Below are positions 1 to 10,356 of a DNA stretch of 64,000 nucleotides, one piece after another. The translations under genes were made by a program, and so were the position numbers. The DNA is from Nocardioides sp. dk884 (GTDB lineage Bacteria; Actinomycetota; Actinomycetes; Propionibacteriales; Nocardioidaceae): positions 1,215,501 to 1,279,500 of the forward strand of contig NZ_CP045649.1 in assembly GCF_009557055.1 (NCBI RefSeq), read 5' to 3'. The notes below the pieces were generated by a model, which ran no database searches, had not been told where the DNA came from, and was given only the letters and a program-made list of their open reading frames with translations. Each line of letters starts with the position of its first letter. Position 1 is the first letter of the stretch.

Positions 1-984
1 GTCGACGAGGACGGGCTGCTGCCGGCCGCCGCCGTCGCCGACATCCGCGGCTGGCTGGACTCCCTGGCACGCGACGTCGACGCCCGGGGCGGCGTGGTGC
101 GCCAGACGATGGAGGGCACCGTCCGCGCGCTCACCCGCCAGCTCCACCCCGTCGCCGACGCGGTCGCCCAGCAGGCGACGGCCGTCGCACAGCTGCGCGA
201 GGCCGCCAGCACGGCGTACGACCAGGCGGCGGGGGAGCTCCTCGCCGCCGCCGGTGACGGCACGCTGCTGCGCGGCGACCTGCTGGCGCGCTGGGAGGAG
301 TTCGTCGGCACCGGAGAGCTGCTGCGCACCCTCGAGGACAAGGTCGGTTGGCTGCGCGAGCGGCTGGTCAGCACGGTGAAGGGCAAGCCTCAGCAGGCCG
401 AGCAGGTCAGCGAGGCCGTCGAGTCCGCGCTGGAGAGCCTCGTGCTCGCCCATGCCGAGCTCGCCGCCGGCCGAGCGGCCCAGGCGTGGTCGGCGCACCC
501 CGCCGGCACGGGCCTGCTTGCCACCGAGGAGGGCGCCGCCCTGACCCGGCCCTCCGCCGAGCTGCGTCGCGCCTGCGAGCGCGCCGTGCGCGACTGGCAG
601 GGCGAGGTCACCGAGCTGGTCCGCGCCGAGGGCGCCGACAAGCGCACCTCGGCGCGGTTCCTGGTCTACGGCGTACCGGGCCTCTCCGTGGCGCTGATGG
701 TGCTCACCCTCGACGACGGCTCGACGCCGTCCGCCGGGCTGGGTCGGCGCCTGCTCGAGGCGGTGTTCGGCGCCCCGACCGTCGCGACGCTCGAGCGGCG
801 CTCCCGCGAGGGGCTGACCCCGCGGCTGCGTGCGCTGCTGGACGCCGAGGGGCTGCGCTGGCAGCAGCACCTCGACTCCCTCGGCGTGACGACCGACGCG
901 GCCGAGCAGCTGCGCCACGCCACGCGCCGCGTCGACGACGTCCGCTTCGGCCCCGCCCCGCGGGCCGGTGAGGTCGGGGACTGA
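1..984 (+). CDS. dynamin-like GTPase family protein, C-terminal part (5' end outside window)
   Basis: The frame is open from base 1, so the start codon and any GTPase core lie upstream; about 327 C-terminal residues are visible. They are rich in Ala, Leu, Glu and Arg and look largely helical, with one mildly hydrophobic stretch near bases 655-715, as expected for the stalk or membrane-contacting region of a bacterial dynamin-like protein. No P-loop is in the visible part. The call rests on this composition and on the next gene, a second GTPase on the same strand 98 bp downstream; paired dynamin-like or YfjP-type GTPases are common in actinobacteria (DynA/DynB, IniA/IniC). A role in membrane remodelling is inference. 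It could be another coiled-coil protein. Confidence 0.55.
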   Translation, partial: VDEDGLLPAAAVADIRGWLDSLARDVDARGGVVRQTMEGTVRALTRQLHPVADAVAQQATAVAQLREAASTAYDQAAGELLAAAGDGTLLRGDLLARWEEFVGTGELLRTLEDKVGWLRERLVSTVKGKPQQAEQVSEAVESALESLVLAHAELAAGRAAQAWSAHPAGTGLLATEEGAALTRPSAELRRACERAVRDWQGEVTELVRAEGADKRTSARFLVYGVPGLSVALMVLTLDDGSTPSAGLGRRLLEAVFGAPTVATLERRSREGLTPRLRALLDAEGLRWQQHLDSLGVTTDAAEQLRHATRRVDDVRFGPAPRAGEVGD

Positions 985-988
985 CCCG

Positions 989-1015
989 TTGGCGAGCCGG
1001 GTGAACCCCTAGGCT
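989..1015 (+). promoter_or_regulatory. candidate promoter for the YfjP-like GTPase gene
   Basis: TTGGCG at 989-994 and TAGGCT at 1010-1015 are separated by 15 bases, slightly short for a housekeeping promoter. Transcription would start near 1022, leaving a leader of about 70 bases. The gene could also be read through from the upstream gene. Confidence 0.35.
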
Positions 1016-1091
1016 TGATCTTGGGACCGCGCGTACGCCGGTCCTTCCACCCCTGGGCTCGCGCCCGTGCAGCAAGACAGAGTTGGAGAAG

Positions 1092-2759
1092 ATGACGTCG
1101 TCGTTGGACGAGCCCCAGGACCGGGCTGAGGAGCGGGTCGCGTCGGCACCTTCGATCGGGTCCGGCACCGCCGCCAGGATCGCCGGCCTCGAGGCCGCTG
1201 CCACCGCGGCCGAGGGACGGCTCGACCCGACACTGGTCGCCGACGCGCACGCCGTGGTCGCCCACGCCGCCGAGCGCACCCGACTGTCGGCCGACCACAC
1301 GGTCGTGGCCATCGCGGGCGCGACCGGCTCCGGCAAGTCCTCGACGTTCAACGCGCTGACCGGGCTGGAGCTCTCCGCGGTCGGCGTGCGTCGTCCCACC
1401 ACGTCCTGGGCCACCGCCTGCGTGTGGGGCAGCGAGGGCGCCTCGGAGCTGCTGTCCTGGCTGGGCATCCCCGAGCGCCACCAGACCACCCGCGACTCGA
1501 TGCTCGACACGAGGCGCGAGGACCACAGCCTCGACGGCGTCGTCCTGCTCGACCTGCCCGACCACGACTCCACCGAGGTCAGCCACCACCTCGAGGTCGA
1601 CCGTCTCGTCTCCCACGCCGACCTGCTGGTGTGGGTCCTGGACCCGCAGAAGTACGCCGACGCCGCGATCCACGACCGCTACCTCGAGCCGCTGCGCACC
1701 CACGACGAGGTCATGCTCGTGGTGCTCAACCACATCGACGTGGTGCCCGAGGAGCGGCGTGAGTCGCTCGTCGCCGACGTGCGCCGTCTGCTCGACGACG
1801 ACGGGCTCCAGCGGGTCCCGATCGTGCCGGTCAGCGCGCGCCAGGGCATCGGCATCGACGAGCTGCGCGCGGAGATCCGCCGCCGCGTCGAGGGCAAGCA
1901 GGCCACCCGCTCCCGCATCGAGGCCGACGTCGCGGCGATGGCCCAGCGGCTCGAGGCCGTGAGCGGCGACGCCGAGCCCGCCGCCCTCCCGCCGTCGCGG
2001 GTCGAGGCCTTCGAGGACGCGCTGGTCGAGGCGGCCGGCGTCCCCACCGTCGTCGACGCCGTCGAACGCTCCACGCGTCTGCGCGCCGCCCGGGCGACCG
2101 GCTGGCCGGTCGTGTCCTGGGTGAGCGCCCTGCGCCCCGACCCGCTCACCAAGCTCGGTCTCGACCTGGGCGAGGCCGGTCCCGCGCTTCGCGGCGAGCA
2201 GCCCGGGCAGCCGACCACGGCGCCGGTGCAGCGCACCCGCGTCGACACCGAGGTCCGTGCCCTCGTCGACGTCGCGTCCGAGGGCATGTCGCACGCCTGG
2301 GCCGGCGCCGTACGCCGTGAGCCGGTCGCCAACATCCCGGTGCTCGCCGATCGTCTCGACACCGCCCTGGCCAGCACTGACCTGGGCGCCGACCGGCTGC
2401 CCGGCTGGGTCAGCGCCGTGCGCGTCCTGCAGTGGCTGCTGCTCCTCGCTGCCGTCGGCGGCGGGGTGTGGGCGGTCCTCGCCGCGACGGGAGCGGTCGG
2501 CGATGCGCCGGAGCTCCTCAATGTCCCGGTCCCGCTCGTCGTGCTCGTGGTCGGCCTGGTGCTCGGCGTCGTGCTCGCCCTGTCCTGCCGCGGCCTGGTC
2601 GCGGGCGCCGCGCGCAAGCGCGCCGCCGAGGCGGAGGAGCGGCTGCGTGGAGCCGTCTCGGGCGTCGCGCGCGAGCTGGTGGTCGGTCCCATCGAGACCG
2701 AGCAGCAGGCGTGCACGAAGGTTCACCGCGGGATCCTCGCCGCGCTCGGGCGCGCCTGA
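1092..2759 (+). CDS. YfjP-like membrane-anchored GTPase
   Basis: A 555-residue P-loop GTPase of the Era/dynamin-like (YfjP) group. The Walker A motif GATGSGKS covers about residues 76-83, a G3-like LDLPDHDS follows near 157, and a G4-like NHID near 215. Two hydrophobic segments lie near residues 440-465 and 478-505, followed by a basic cytoplasmic tail, so the GTPase should be tethered to the membrane. The start is uncertain: ATG at 1092 has GGAG only 3 bases upstream, while an in-frame TTG at 1083 would add three residues but has no clear ribosome site. It probably works with the dynamin-like protein just upstream. Substrate and cellular role are unknown. Confidence 0.8.
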   Translation: MTSSLDEPQDRAEERVASAPSIGSGTAARIAGLEAAATAAEGRLDPTLVADAHAVVAHAAERTRLSADHTVVAIAGATGSGKSSTFNALTGLELSAVGVRRPTTSWATACVWGSEGASELLSWLGIPERHQTTRDSMLDTRREDHSLDGVVLLDLPDHDSTEVSHHLEVDRLVSHADLLVWVLDPQKYADAAIHDRYLEPLRTHDEVMLVVLNHIDVVPEERRESLVADVRRLLDDDGLQRVPIVPVSARQGIGIDELRAEIRRRVEGKQATRSRIEADVAAMAQRLEAVSGDAEPAALPPSRVEAFEDALVEAAGVPTVVDAVERSTRLRAARATGWPVVSWVSALRPDPLTKLGLDLGEAGPALRGEQPGQPTTAPVQRTRVDTEVRALVDVASEGMSHAWAGAVRREPVANIPVLADRLDTALASTDLGADRLPGWVSAVRVLQWLLLLAAVGGGVWAVLAATGAVGDAPELLNVPVPLVVLVVGLVLGVVLALSCRGLVAGAARKRAAEAEERLRGAVSGVARELVVGPIETEQQACTKVHRGILAALGRA

Positions 2760-2928
2760 GTCGACCGGCTCCGGCGCGCAGGGCGGCGGCGTGCTGCGGC
2801 CCCACAGCTCTCCACAGGCACCCCGCGGCGTCGCCGTGTCCCCAGGCCCTGCGGCCGGTCCGCCCGGCCGTCGGTGCCGCGCCCGAGCCTCGGTGGTGGA
2901 AGCCATCCACCGAGGCAAGGAGCACCCC

Positions 2929-3384
2929 ATGCACGACACCGTCATCACCCTGCGCGGCCGGTTGGGCGGGGACGTGACCGTCCGCGCCGCGGGCGAGGCC
3001 CAGGTCGCCACGTTCCGGGTGGCCTGCACGCCGCGCCGCTACCACCGCCGCACCGACTCCTGGGTCGACGGCGACACCCAGTGGTACTCCGTCAACGCCT
3101 GGCGTGCGCTCGGTGACAACTGCGCCCGCTCGCTGCGGCGCGGCGACCCCGTGGTCGTTCACGGGCGCCTCGAGATCCGCACCTGGACCAACCAGGCGGG
3201 CGAGGAGGTCACGAGCCTCGAGGTCGAGGCGACGGCGGTGGGCCACGACCTGGGCCGCGGCACCACCCGCTTCGCGCGCACCCCGAGGGCCGCCGACACC
3301 GCGGCTCTGGAGCCCGCGGAGCTCGCGGCGGACGACCGCGCCGGTGAGGAGACGCCCGCCCGGGACCGCTCACCGGCGGCCTAG
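2929..3384 (+). CDS. ssb: single-stranded DNA-binding protein, short paralogue
   Basis: A 151-residue SSB with one OB fold over about residues 1-110. Family features are the start VITLRGRLGGDV, the phrase TQWYSVNAWR and the strand VVVHGRLEIRTW. ATG 2929 is preceded by AAGGAG at 2917-2922 with six bases between. Main SSBs end in an acidic tip (DDDIPF type) that recruits RecO, RecQ, PriA and others; this one ends in DRSPAA and has no such tip, so it is more like the secondary SsbB paralogues of actinobacteria than the housekeeping SSB next to rpsF. A role in competence, recombination or chromosome segregation is inference. Confidence 0.9.
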   Translation: MHDTVITLRGRLGGDVTVRAAGEAQVATFRVACTPRRYHRRTDSWVDGDTQWYSVNAWRALGDNCARSLRRGDPVVVHGRLEIRTWTNQAGEEVTSLEVEATAVGHDLGRGTTRFARTPRAADTAALEPAELAADDRAGEETPARDRSPAA

Positions 3385-3495
3385 GCGCGAGCCCGGACCG
3401 GGCCGGCGCGAAGCCGCCCCGGCCGGGCGTCCGCCCGGCCCGGATCGTGGCCCGAACGGGGCCACCCCGGTCATGCGATCGGCGCCCGGAGCCTC

Positions 3496-3509
3496 TAGGC
3501 TCGGGGACC

Positions 3510-3510
<1 letters not shown>
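3496..3510 (+). promoter_or_regulatory. leaderless promoter of ettA
   Basis: The -10 hexamer TAGGCT is at 3496-3501, with eight bases to the ATG at 3510 and no Shine-Dalgarno between. Transcription would begin at or within a base or two of the start codon. Confidence 0.6.
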
Positions 3511-5192
<1,682 letters not shown>

Positions 5193-5212
5193 GCCCCGGC
5201 TCCCCGTGACAC

Positions 5213-5251
5213 CGGACGGGCCCCCTCCACCACGTGGAGGGGGCCCGTCCG
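5213..5251. terminator. bidirectional terminator between ettA and the MarR gene
   Basis: A perfect 18-bp stem (5213-5230 with 5234-5251) closes on a 3-base loop. It lies between two convergent genes. There is no U run on either side, as is usual in high-GC actinobacteria. Confidence 0.75.
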
Positions 5252-5289
5252 TCGTTGTCGGGGGAGCGCGCCCGGGGGAGTTGGGCGGC

Positions 5290-5778
5290 TCAGATCTCGC
5301 GCATCTCCCGCTCCGGGTGGGCGCCGACGAGGTGGTCGGCCACGGTGTTCATGACCCGCCCGACGGCGGCGAAGTCCTCGGCGCTGACCAGGTCGACGAG
5401 GTGGTCGCGCACGCCCTGGACGTGCACCGGCGCGGCGCGCACCAGCAGCTCGCGACCGGCGGGGGTCATCACGGCGACGATGCCGCGGCCGTCCTCGGTC
5501 GAGGCCTCTCTGCGCACCAGGTGGGCCTTCTCCATCCGCTTGATCGTGTGGGTGACCCGGCTGCGGCTGTGGGCGAGGCCGTCGGCCAGGCGAGCCATCC
5601 GCATGCGGCCGTCGCTCTCGGAGAGCCGCACCAGGATCTCGTACTCGACCATCGAGAGGTCGAAGCTCTCCTGCAGGTCGTCGTCGAGCCGGTCCAGCAG
5701 CAGGGTCACACCCATCAGCAGCGCCCGCCACGACCGCTGCTCGGAGTCGTCGAGCCAGCGCATCTCTCGGTCAGCCAC
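5290..5778 (-). CDS. MarR-family transcriptional regulator
   Basis: A 162-residue winged-helix regulator. The MarR core spans about residues 25-145, with the recognition helix in MARLADGLAHSRSRVTHTIKRM and the wing in the segment beginning VRREASTEDGRG. MarR proteins act as dimers and usually repress linked genes until a small phenolic or lipid ligand binds. The start is GTG 5778, placed seven bases after a TAAACT -10 hexamer, so the mRNA is probably leaderless; an internal ATG at 5763 is possible. It is followed on the same strand by the thiolase gene located at 5858-7072, so regulation of fatty or aromatic acid metabolism is plausible, but no operator is visible. Confidence 0.88.
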   Translation of the reverse strand: MADREMRWLDDSEQRSWRALLMGVTLLLDRLDDDLQESFDLSMVEYEILVRLSESDGRMRMARLADGLAHSRSRVTHTIKRMEKAHLVRREASTEDGRGIVAVMTPAGRELLVRAAPVHVQGVRDHLVDLVSAEDFAAVGRVMNTVADHLVGAHPEREMREI

Positions 5779-5785
5779 GGGCGGC

Positions 5786-5791
5786 AGTTTA
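5786..5791 (-). promoter_or_regulatory. leaderless -10 element of the MarR gene
   Basis: TAAACT on the minus strand, seven bases before GTG 5778. Confidence 0.5.
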
Positions 5792-5857
5792 TGCCCTGCG
5801 GCGCGTGCACGAGCAGGTTCGGGGGATCCCCCAGGTGAGGTAGGCGACTCCGCGGGC

Positions 5858-7072
5858 TCAGACCCGCTCGAGGATCAGTGCCATGCCCTGGCCGCCGCCG
5901 ACGCACATGGTGATCAGACCCGTGGTCTTGTCGTGCCAGTCCAGGCTGTTGAGCATCGTGGCCTGCAGCCGGGCGCCGGACATGCCGAACGGGTGGCCGA
6001 CGGCGATCGCGCCGCCGTTGACGTTGAGGCGGTCCAGGTCGATGCCGAGGTCCTGGTAGGACGGCACCACCTGGGCGGCGAAGGCCTCGTTGATCTCCAC
6101 CAGGTCGATGTCGCCGATGCTCATGCCGGCGCTGGCGAGCGCCTTCTGGGTCGCCTCGACCGGTCCGAGGCCCATGATCTCGGGGGAGAGGGCGGAGACG
6201 CCGGTGGCGACGATGCGGGCGAGCGGGGTGAGCCCGAGCTCGGCGGCGCGCGTGTCGGACATGACCACCACCGCCGCAGCCCCGTCGTTGAGGGCGCAGC
6301 AGTTGCCCGCGGTCACCACGCCGTCGGGGCGGAAGACCGGCTGCAGCTGGGCGATCGACTCATACGTCACACCCGCGCGCGGGCCGTCGTCGGTGGTGAC
6401 GACCGTGCCGTCGGGGGTGGTCACGGGGGTGATCTCGCGCTCCCAGAAACCATCGGCGATCGCCTTCTCGGCGAGGTTCTGCGAGCGGACGCCGAACTCG
6501 TCGAGCTCGCGGCGCGACAGTCCGCGCATGCGGGCGACGTTCTCGGCGGTCTGGCCCATCGCGATGTAGATGTCGGGCAGCTCGGTGTCCTCGCGCGGGT
6601 CGTGCCAGTCGCGCCCGCCCGCGGCGTACTCCTGGGTGCGCGCCTCGGCGTCGACGAAGAGCGGGTTCTGGGTGTTCGGGAGGTGATCGGAGGTCCCGTT
6701 GCGGAAGCGGGACACGGTCTCGACCCCCGCCGAGACGAAGACGTCGCCCTCGCCCGCCCGGATCGCGTGGAAGGCCATCCGCGTGGTCTGCAGCGAGGAG
6801 GCGCAGTAGCGCGTCAGCGTCGCCCCGGGGACACCGTCCATGTCGTTGAGGACGTTGACCACCCGGGCCATGTTGAAGCCCATCTCGCCGCCCGGCAGCC
6901 CGCAGCCGAGGTAGACGTCGTCGACGGTGGCCTTGTCGAGGGCCGGGACCTGGTCGAGCGCCGCACGCACGATCGTGGCGGCCAGGTCGTCGGGGCGCAG
7001 GTCCTTGAGCGAGCCCTTGTTGGCCCGCCCGATCGGGCTGCGGGTGGCGGAGACGATCACGGCCTCGGGCAT
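5858..7072 (-). CDS. acetyl-CoA C-acyltransferase (thiolase)
   Basis: A 404-residue thiolase that condenses or cleaves acyl-CoA thioesters, typically in the last step of beta-oxidation or in acetoacetyl-CoA formation. The nucleophilic Cys is Cys90 in RYCASSLQT; the second and third catalytic motifs are [19 protein letters not shown] and CVGGGQGMA near the C-terminus. The start ATG 7072 has GGAGG seven bases upstream on the minus strand. It is transcribed away from the double-hotdog thioesterase gene, whose product also acts on acyl-CoA, and towards the MarR gene. The sequence alone does not separate a degradative from a biosynthetic thiolase. Confidence 0.92.
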   Translation of the reverse strand: MPEAVIVSATRSPIGRANKGSLKDLRPDDLAATIVRAALDQVPALDKATVDDVYLGCGLPGGEMGFNMARVVNVLNDMDGVPGATLTRYCASSLQTTRMAFHAIRAGEGDVFVSAGVETVSRFRNGTSDHLPNTQNPLFVDAEARTQEYAAGGRDWHDPREDTELPDIYIAMGQTAENVARMRGLSRRELDEFGVRSQNLAEKAIADGFWEREITPVTTPDGTVVTTDDGPRAGVTYESIAQLQPVFRPDGVVTAGNCCALNDGAAAVVVMSDTRAAELGLTPLARIVATGVSALSPEIMGLGPVEATQKALASAGMSIGDIDLVEINEAFAAQVVPSYQDLGIDLDRLNVNGGAIAVGHPFGMSGARLQATMLNSLDWHDKTTGLITMCVGGGQGMALILERV

Positions 7073-7228
7073 GGGTCCTCCTGCGGTCAGGGTGGCGGGG
7101 GTGCCTCGCCGTTCACCCTACGCACGCCGGCGCGGGAAGGAACCCCTGCGCGTGACCTGGCCCACGTCCCCCGAGGGCGCCGCACGGCGTGCTGCTGCGG
7201 GTCGGCGCTGCTCTGGCACCATCGCCGC

Positions 7229-8107
7229 GTGCGCCATCTCTACGAGTGCCCGATGCGCTGGGCCGACCTGGACCTGCTCGGACACGTCAACAACGTCACC
7301 TACGTCGACTACCTCCAAGAGGCGCGCGTGGACATGCTGCGCACCCACGAGCTGCGCTCGCGCACCGCGGGCCTGGTCGAGGGGATCGTGGTCGCGCGCC
7401 ACGAGGTGAGCTATGTGGCCCCGCTGATGTTCGGCTTCCGGCCGGTCAGCATCGAGTGCTGGGTGACCGAGATCCGCGCGGCCAGCTTCACGATGGCCTA
7501 TGAGGTGTTCCACCCCGGCGAGGACGGCACGCGCACGGTCTACCTGCGCGCGACCACCGTGCTGTCGCCGTACGTGTTCGCGGAGGAGCGCCCCCGGCGG
7601 CTCACCGCCGAGGAGAAGGCGGTCCTCGAGCGGTTCCGCGAGGACCCGCTGCCCGCCTCGGCGCCGATCGCGCCGGTGCCGCACACCGAGTCCGGGCACT
7701 ACCCGGTGCGGGTGCGGTTCTCCGACGTCGACGTCTACGGCCACGTCAACAACGTCTTGTACTTCGAGTACCTCCAGGAGGCGCGCATCTGGCTGGTCGA
7801 CCAGATGATGCGCGACGCCGGCGTCGACACCTCCGGGGTCTCGGTGGTCGTCGCCCAGACCGACGTCGACTACAAGGTGCCGATCCTGTTCCGTCCCGAG
7901 GCCTACGACGTGTGGTCCACGATCGCGCACCTCGGCAACAAGTCGATGGTCATCGAGTCCGAGATCTGTGACGGTGACGTGGTGCTGGCCCGGGCACGCG
8001 TGGTCATGGTGTTCTTCGACGTCGCCCAGCAGCGCTCCGCGGCACCGCCGGAGGAGTACCGCGCCGTCATCGAGAAGTACGCCGCGCGCACCCGCGTCGG
8101 CGGGTGA
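7229..8107 (+). CDS. tandem hotdog-fold acyl-CoA thioesterase
   Basis: A 292-residue protein made of two 4HBT hotdog domains. Each half carries the family signature: DLDLLGHVNNVTYVDYLQEAR near residues 10-30 and DVDVYGHVNNVLYFEYLQEAR near residues 168-188. These hydrolyse acyl-CoA to free acid and CoA; fused double-hotdog forms behave like one half of the usual tetramer. GTG 7229 was chosen because it keeps the first beta strand (HLYECPMRW) complete; ATG 7253 would cut it. It is divergent from the thiolase gene. The acyl chain specificity cannot be read from the sequence. Confidence 0.88.
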   Translation: MRHLYECPMRWADLDLLGHVNNVTYVDYLQEARVDMLRTHELRSRTAGLVEGIVVARHEVSYVAPLMFGFRPVSIECWVTEIRAASFTMAYEVFHPGEDGTRTVYLRATTVLSPYVFAEERPRRLTAEEKAVLERFREDPLPASAPIAPVPHTESGHYPVRVRFSDVDVYGHVNNVLYFEYLQEARIWLVDQMMRDAGVDTSGVSVVVAQTDVDYKVPILFRPEAYDVWSTIAHLGNKSMVIESEICDGDVVLARARVVMVFFDVAQQRSAAPPEEYRAVIEKYAARTRVGG

Positions 8108-8140
8108 GCGCCGCGCGGGCCTCCGCGGTCCCGGGGCGGC

Positions 8141-8524
8141 TCACTCGACGGTGTTGACCATGAACTGCGCCGCGTGGGTGACGTAGTCCCAGAACTGCGC
8201 GTCCTGCTCGGGCGTCAGGTCGGCCTCGTCGAGCGCGGCGCGGAAGTGCTGGAGCCAGTGGTCCCGGGAGACGGGGTCGACGCGGAACGGCGCGTGGCGC
8301 ATCCGCAGCCGCGGGTGACCGCGCCGCTCGGAGTAGGTCGAGGGCCCGCCCCAGTACTGCACGAGGAAGTCGCGGAACCGGACCTCGGCGGGCCCGAGGT
8401 CCTCCTCGGGGTACATCGGCCGCAGCACCTCGTCCCCGGCAACGCCCTCGTAGAACTTCGCCACGATCTTGGTGATCGTGTCGTAGCCGCCGATGTCGTC
8501 GTAGAAGGTGCTCACCCGGTCCAT
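8141..8524 (-). CDS. glbO: group II truncated haemoglobin
   Basis: A 127-residue 2-on-2 globin. Family residues are FYDDIGGYDTI at the N-terminus, the group II phrase QYWGGPSTYSERRGHPRLRMRH containing the proximal His, and HWLQHF bearing the Trp of helix G. Group II globins (GlbO) bind O2 and detoxify NO or peroxides near the membrane. ATG 8524 is used; GTG 8515 (three codons in) follows an AGAAT-like -10 and may be the leaderless start, and an upstream ATG 8554 would add a non-conserved basic extension. It is divergent from an OsmC peroxiredoxin gene, which fits an oxidative or nitrosative stress role. Confidence 0.88.
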   Translation of the reverse strand: MDRVSTFYDDIGGYDTITKIVAKFYEGVAGDEVLRPMYPEEDLGPAEVRFRDFLVQYWGGPSTYSERRGHPRLRMRHAPFRVDPVSRDHWLQHFRAALDEADLTPEQDAQFWDYVTHAAQFMVNTVE

Positions 8525-8613
8525 TCTGCCGCCGCCGGGTCGGCGGGTCGCCATCGGCGTGCAAGACTCGCCAACCCAAGACCCGTACGCGATCCACGAG
8601 GAGTGATCCGCAC

Positions 8614-9039
8614 ATGGCTACCACCCGTCAGGCGACGACCAACTGGGAAGGCACCCTCTTCGAGGGTTCCGGCAAGGTCACGCTGGAGTCCTCCGGCATC
8701 GGCACCTACGACGTGTCCTGGCCCTCGCGGGCCGAGGCCGCGAACGGCAAGACCAGCCCCGAGGAGCTCATCGCAGCCGCGCACTCCTCCTGCTTCTCGA
8801 TGGCCTTCTCCAACGGCCTGGCCAAGAACGACACCCCGGCCACCTCGCTGAAGACCACCGCCGAGGTCGAGCTCACCCCCGGCACCGGCATCACCGGCAT
8901 CAAGCTGACCGTCGTCGGCCAGGTCGAGGGCATCGACGAGGCGAAGTTCGTCGAGCTCGCCCAGGCCGCCAAGGAGGGCTGCCCGGTCAGCCAGGCGCTC
9001 GCCGGCACCACGATCACCCTGGACGCCTCGCTCGCCTGA
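8614..9039 (+). CDS. OsmC-family peroxiredoxin
   Basis: A 141-residue OsmC/Ohr-type thiol peroxidase. The two redox cysteines are in AAHSSCFSMAFS (peroxidatic) and KEGCPVSQAL (resolving). The protein reduces organic hydroperoxides; the family splits into OsmC and Ohr, and the N-terminal phrase NWEGTLFEGSGKV fits the OsmC side. ATG 8614 has GAGGAG at 8598-8603. It ends at a strong hairpin shared with the convergent MscS gene. The divergent neighbour is a truncated haemoglobin. Confidence 0.92.
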   Translation: MATTRQATTNWEGTLFEGSGKVTLESSGIGTYDVSWPSRAEAANGKTSPEELIAAAHSSCFSMAFSNGLAKNDTPATSLKTTAEVELTPGTGITGIKLTVVGQVEGIDEAKFVELAQAAKEGCPVSQALAGTTITLDASLA

Positions 9040-9069
9040 GCGCGCTCCCGCAGCACCCGCACCGCACAG

Positions 9070-9108
9070 ACGCAGGGCCCCGGACCGTCACGGTCCGGGG
9101 CCCTGCGT
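9070..9108. terminator. bidirectional terminator between osmC and mscS
   Basis: An 18-bp perfect stem (9070-9087 with 9091-9108) with a TCA loop, between convergent genes. No U run. Confidence 0.75.
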
Positions 9109-9124
9109 GCGTCCTCGGGGTCGC

Positions 9125-10222
9125 TCAGCGACGGTGCTGCCCGCCGGTGCCGACGCCGCCGTGGTCGTGGGCTTCGTGGTCGTGGGCGTCGCCGTGCTCG
9201 CCACCGTCGTGCGGGTCGGCGAGGTCCGCGCTGCCCCGGGCGGTCTTCTCCTCGCGGTGCCAGACCACTCGCTGGGCGAAGGGGATCTCGATGCCCTCGT
9301 GGTCGAAGCGGGACTTGATCCGCTGACGCATCGCGCGGGCGACCGCCCACTGCTCCAGCGGCGAGGTCTTGATCAGCACGCGCAGCGTCACCGCGTCGGC
9401 GGTCAGCGCCTCGACGCCGGTGACCTCCGGCTCCTCGATGATCACCATCCGGAAGTCGTCGTCCTGCCACAGGTCGTGGGCGATCTCGCGCAGCACGTCC
9501 TGGACCCGCACCAGGTCCTCGCCGTACCCCACGCTGACGTCGACGACGGCGCGCGACCAGTTCTGGCTCATGTTGCCCACGCGCATGATCTCGCCGTTGG
9601 GGACGTACCAGACGGTGCCGTCGAGGTCGCGCAGGCGGGTGATGCGCAGGCTGACCGCCTCGACGGTGCCGCTGGCCGCCCCGACGTCGACGACGTCGCC
9701 CACGCCGTACTGGTCCTCGACGATCATGAAGACGCCGGAGAGGAAGTCCCGGACGAGCGACTGGGCGCCGAAGCCGAGGGCGAGACCGAGGATTCCCGCG
9801 CTGGCGATGATGGGGGCGATGTTCACGCCGAGCTCGCTGAGGATCATCGTGCCGAAGACGGCCACGATGATGCCGGTGATGATCGACTTGAACAGGTCCC
9901 CGATGGTCTTCGCGCGCTGCACGCGCCGCGTGGAGGCGATCAGGTCGCTGGCGCTGGGCTGGGGGACCGGCCCGCGTCGCAGCGCCCGCCCGACCTGGTG
10001 CGGGATGACGCCGTCCTCGGCGCCCGCGACGAGGCGGTTGACCACCTTGTGCAGCATCCAGCGGATGATCACCGCCAGCACGATCAGGGCGGTGATCGCC
10101 AGGGGCTTGCCGATGATCAGGTCGGAGATGTTGGCCGCGGTGTCGTTGTCGGTCCAGTCCAGCACGGCGTTGCACACCGTCTGGTCCTCGGCACAGGGAT
10201 CGGTCGTCTGGAGGAGGGCCAT
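9125..10222 (-). CDS. MscS-family mechanosensitive ion channel with His-rich tail
   Basis: A 365-residue small-conductance mechanosensitive channel homologue that should open under membrane tension to release solutes. Hydrophobic segments lie near residues 32-55 and 110-135, followed by the pore helix, glycine/alanine-rich and including SAGILGLALGFGAQ, then the beta domain (VGDVVDV, YVPNGEIM) and the C-terminal alpha/beta domain. The last 35 residues are unusual: a hydrophilic tail dense in His, Asp and Gly (for example GDAHDHEAHDH), which could bind metal; this is not a general MscS feature. ATG 10222 is chosen over an ATG at 10252 because the -10-like TTAGGC lies just before it. Confidence 0.88.
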   Translation of the reverse strand: MALLQTTDPCAEDQTVCNAVLDWTDNDTAANISDLIIGKPLAITALIVLAVIIRWMLHKVVNRLVAGAEDGVIPHQVGRALRRGPVPQPSASDLIASTRRVQRAKTIGDLFKSIITGIIVAVFGTMILSELGVNIAPIIASAGILGLALGFGAQSLVRDFLSGVFMIVEDQYGVGDVVDVGAASGTVEAVSLRITRLRDLDGTVWYVPNGEIMRVGNMSQNWSRAVVDVSVGYGEDLVRVQDVLREIAHDLWQDDDFRMVIIEEPEVTGVEALTADAVTLRVLIKTSPLEQWAVARAMRQRIKSRFDHEGIEIPFAQRVVWHREEKTARGSADLADPHDGGEHGDAHDHEAHDHGGVGTGGQHRR

Positions 10223-10344
10223 GGGCCTAAGTTTCCAGACCTCGGCGTGCATTTCGAGTCCTCGCGCGCGGGTCGGGCAGTCAGGGAGCGTGACCGTGTG
10301 AGCGATCCGACGGAGGGCATGGCGAGTCGCGGAGAGCGAGCCGA

Positions 10345-10350
10345 TATCCT
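10345..10350 (+). promoter_or_regulatory. leaderless -10 element of the small membrane protein gene
   Basis: TATCCT six bases before GTG 10357; no Shine-Dalgarno. Confidence 0.55.
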
Positions 10351-10356
10351 CGACCC

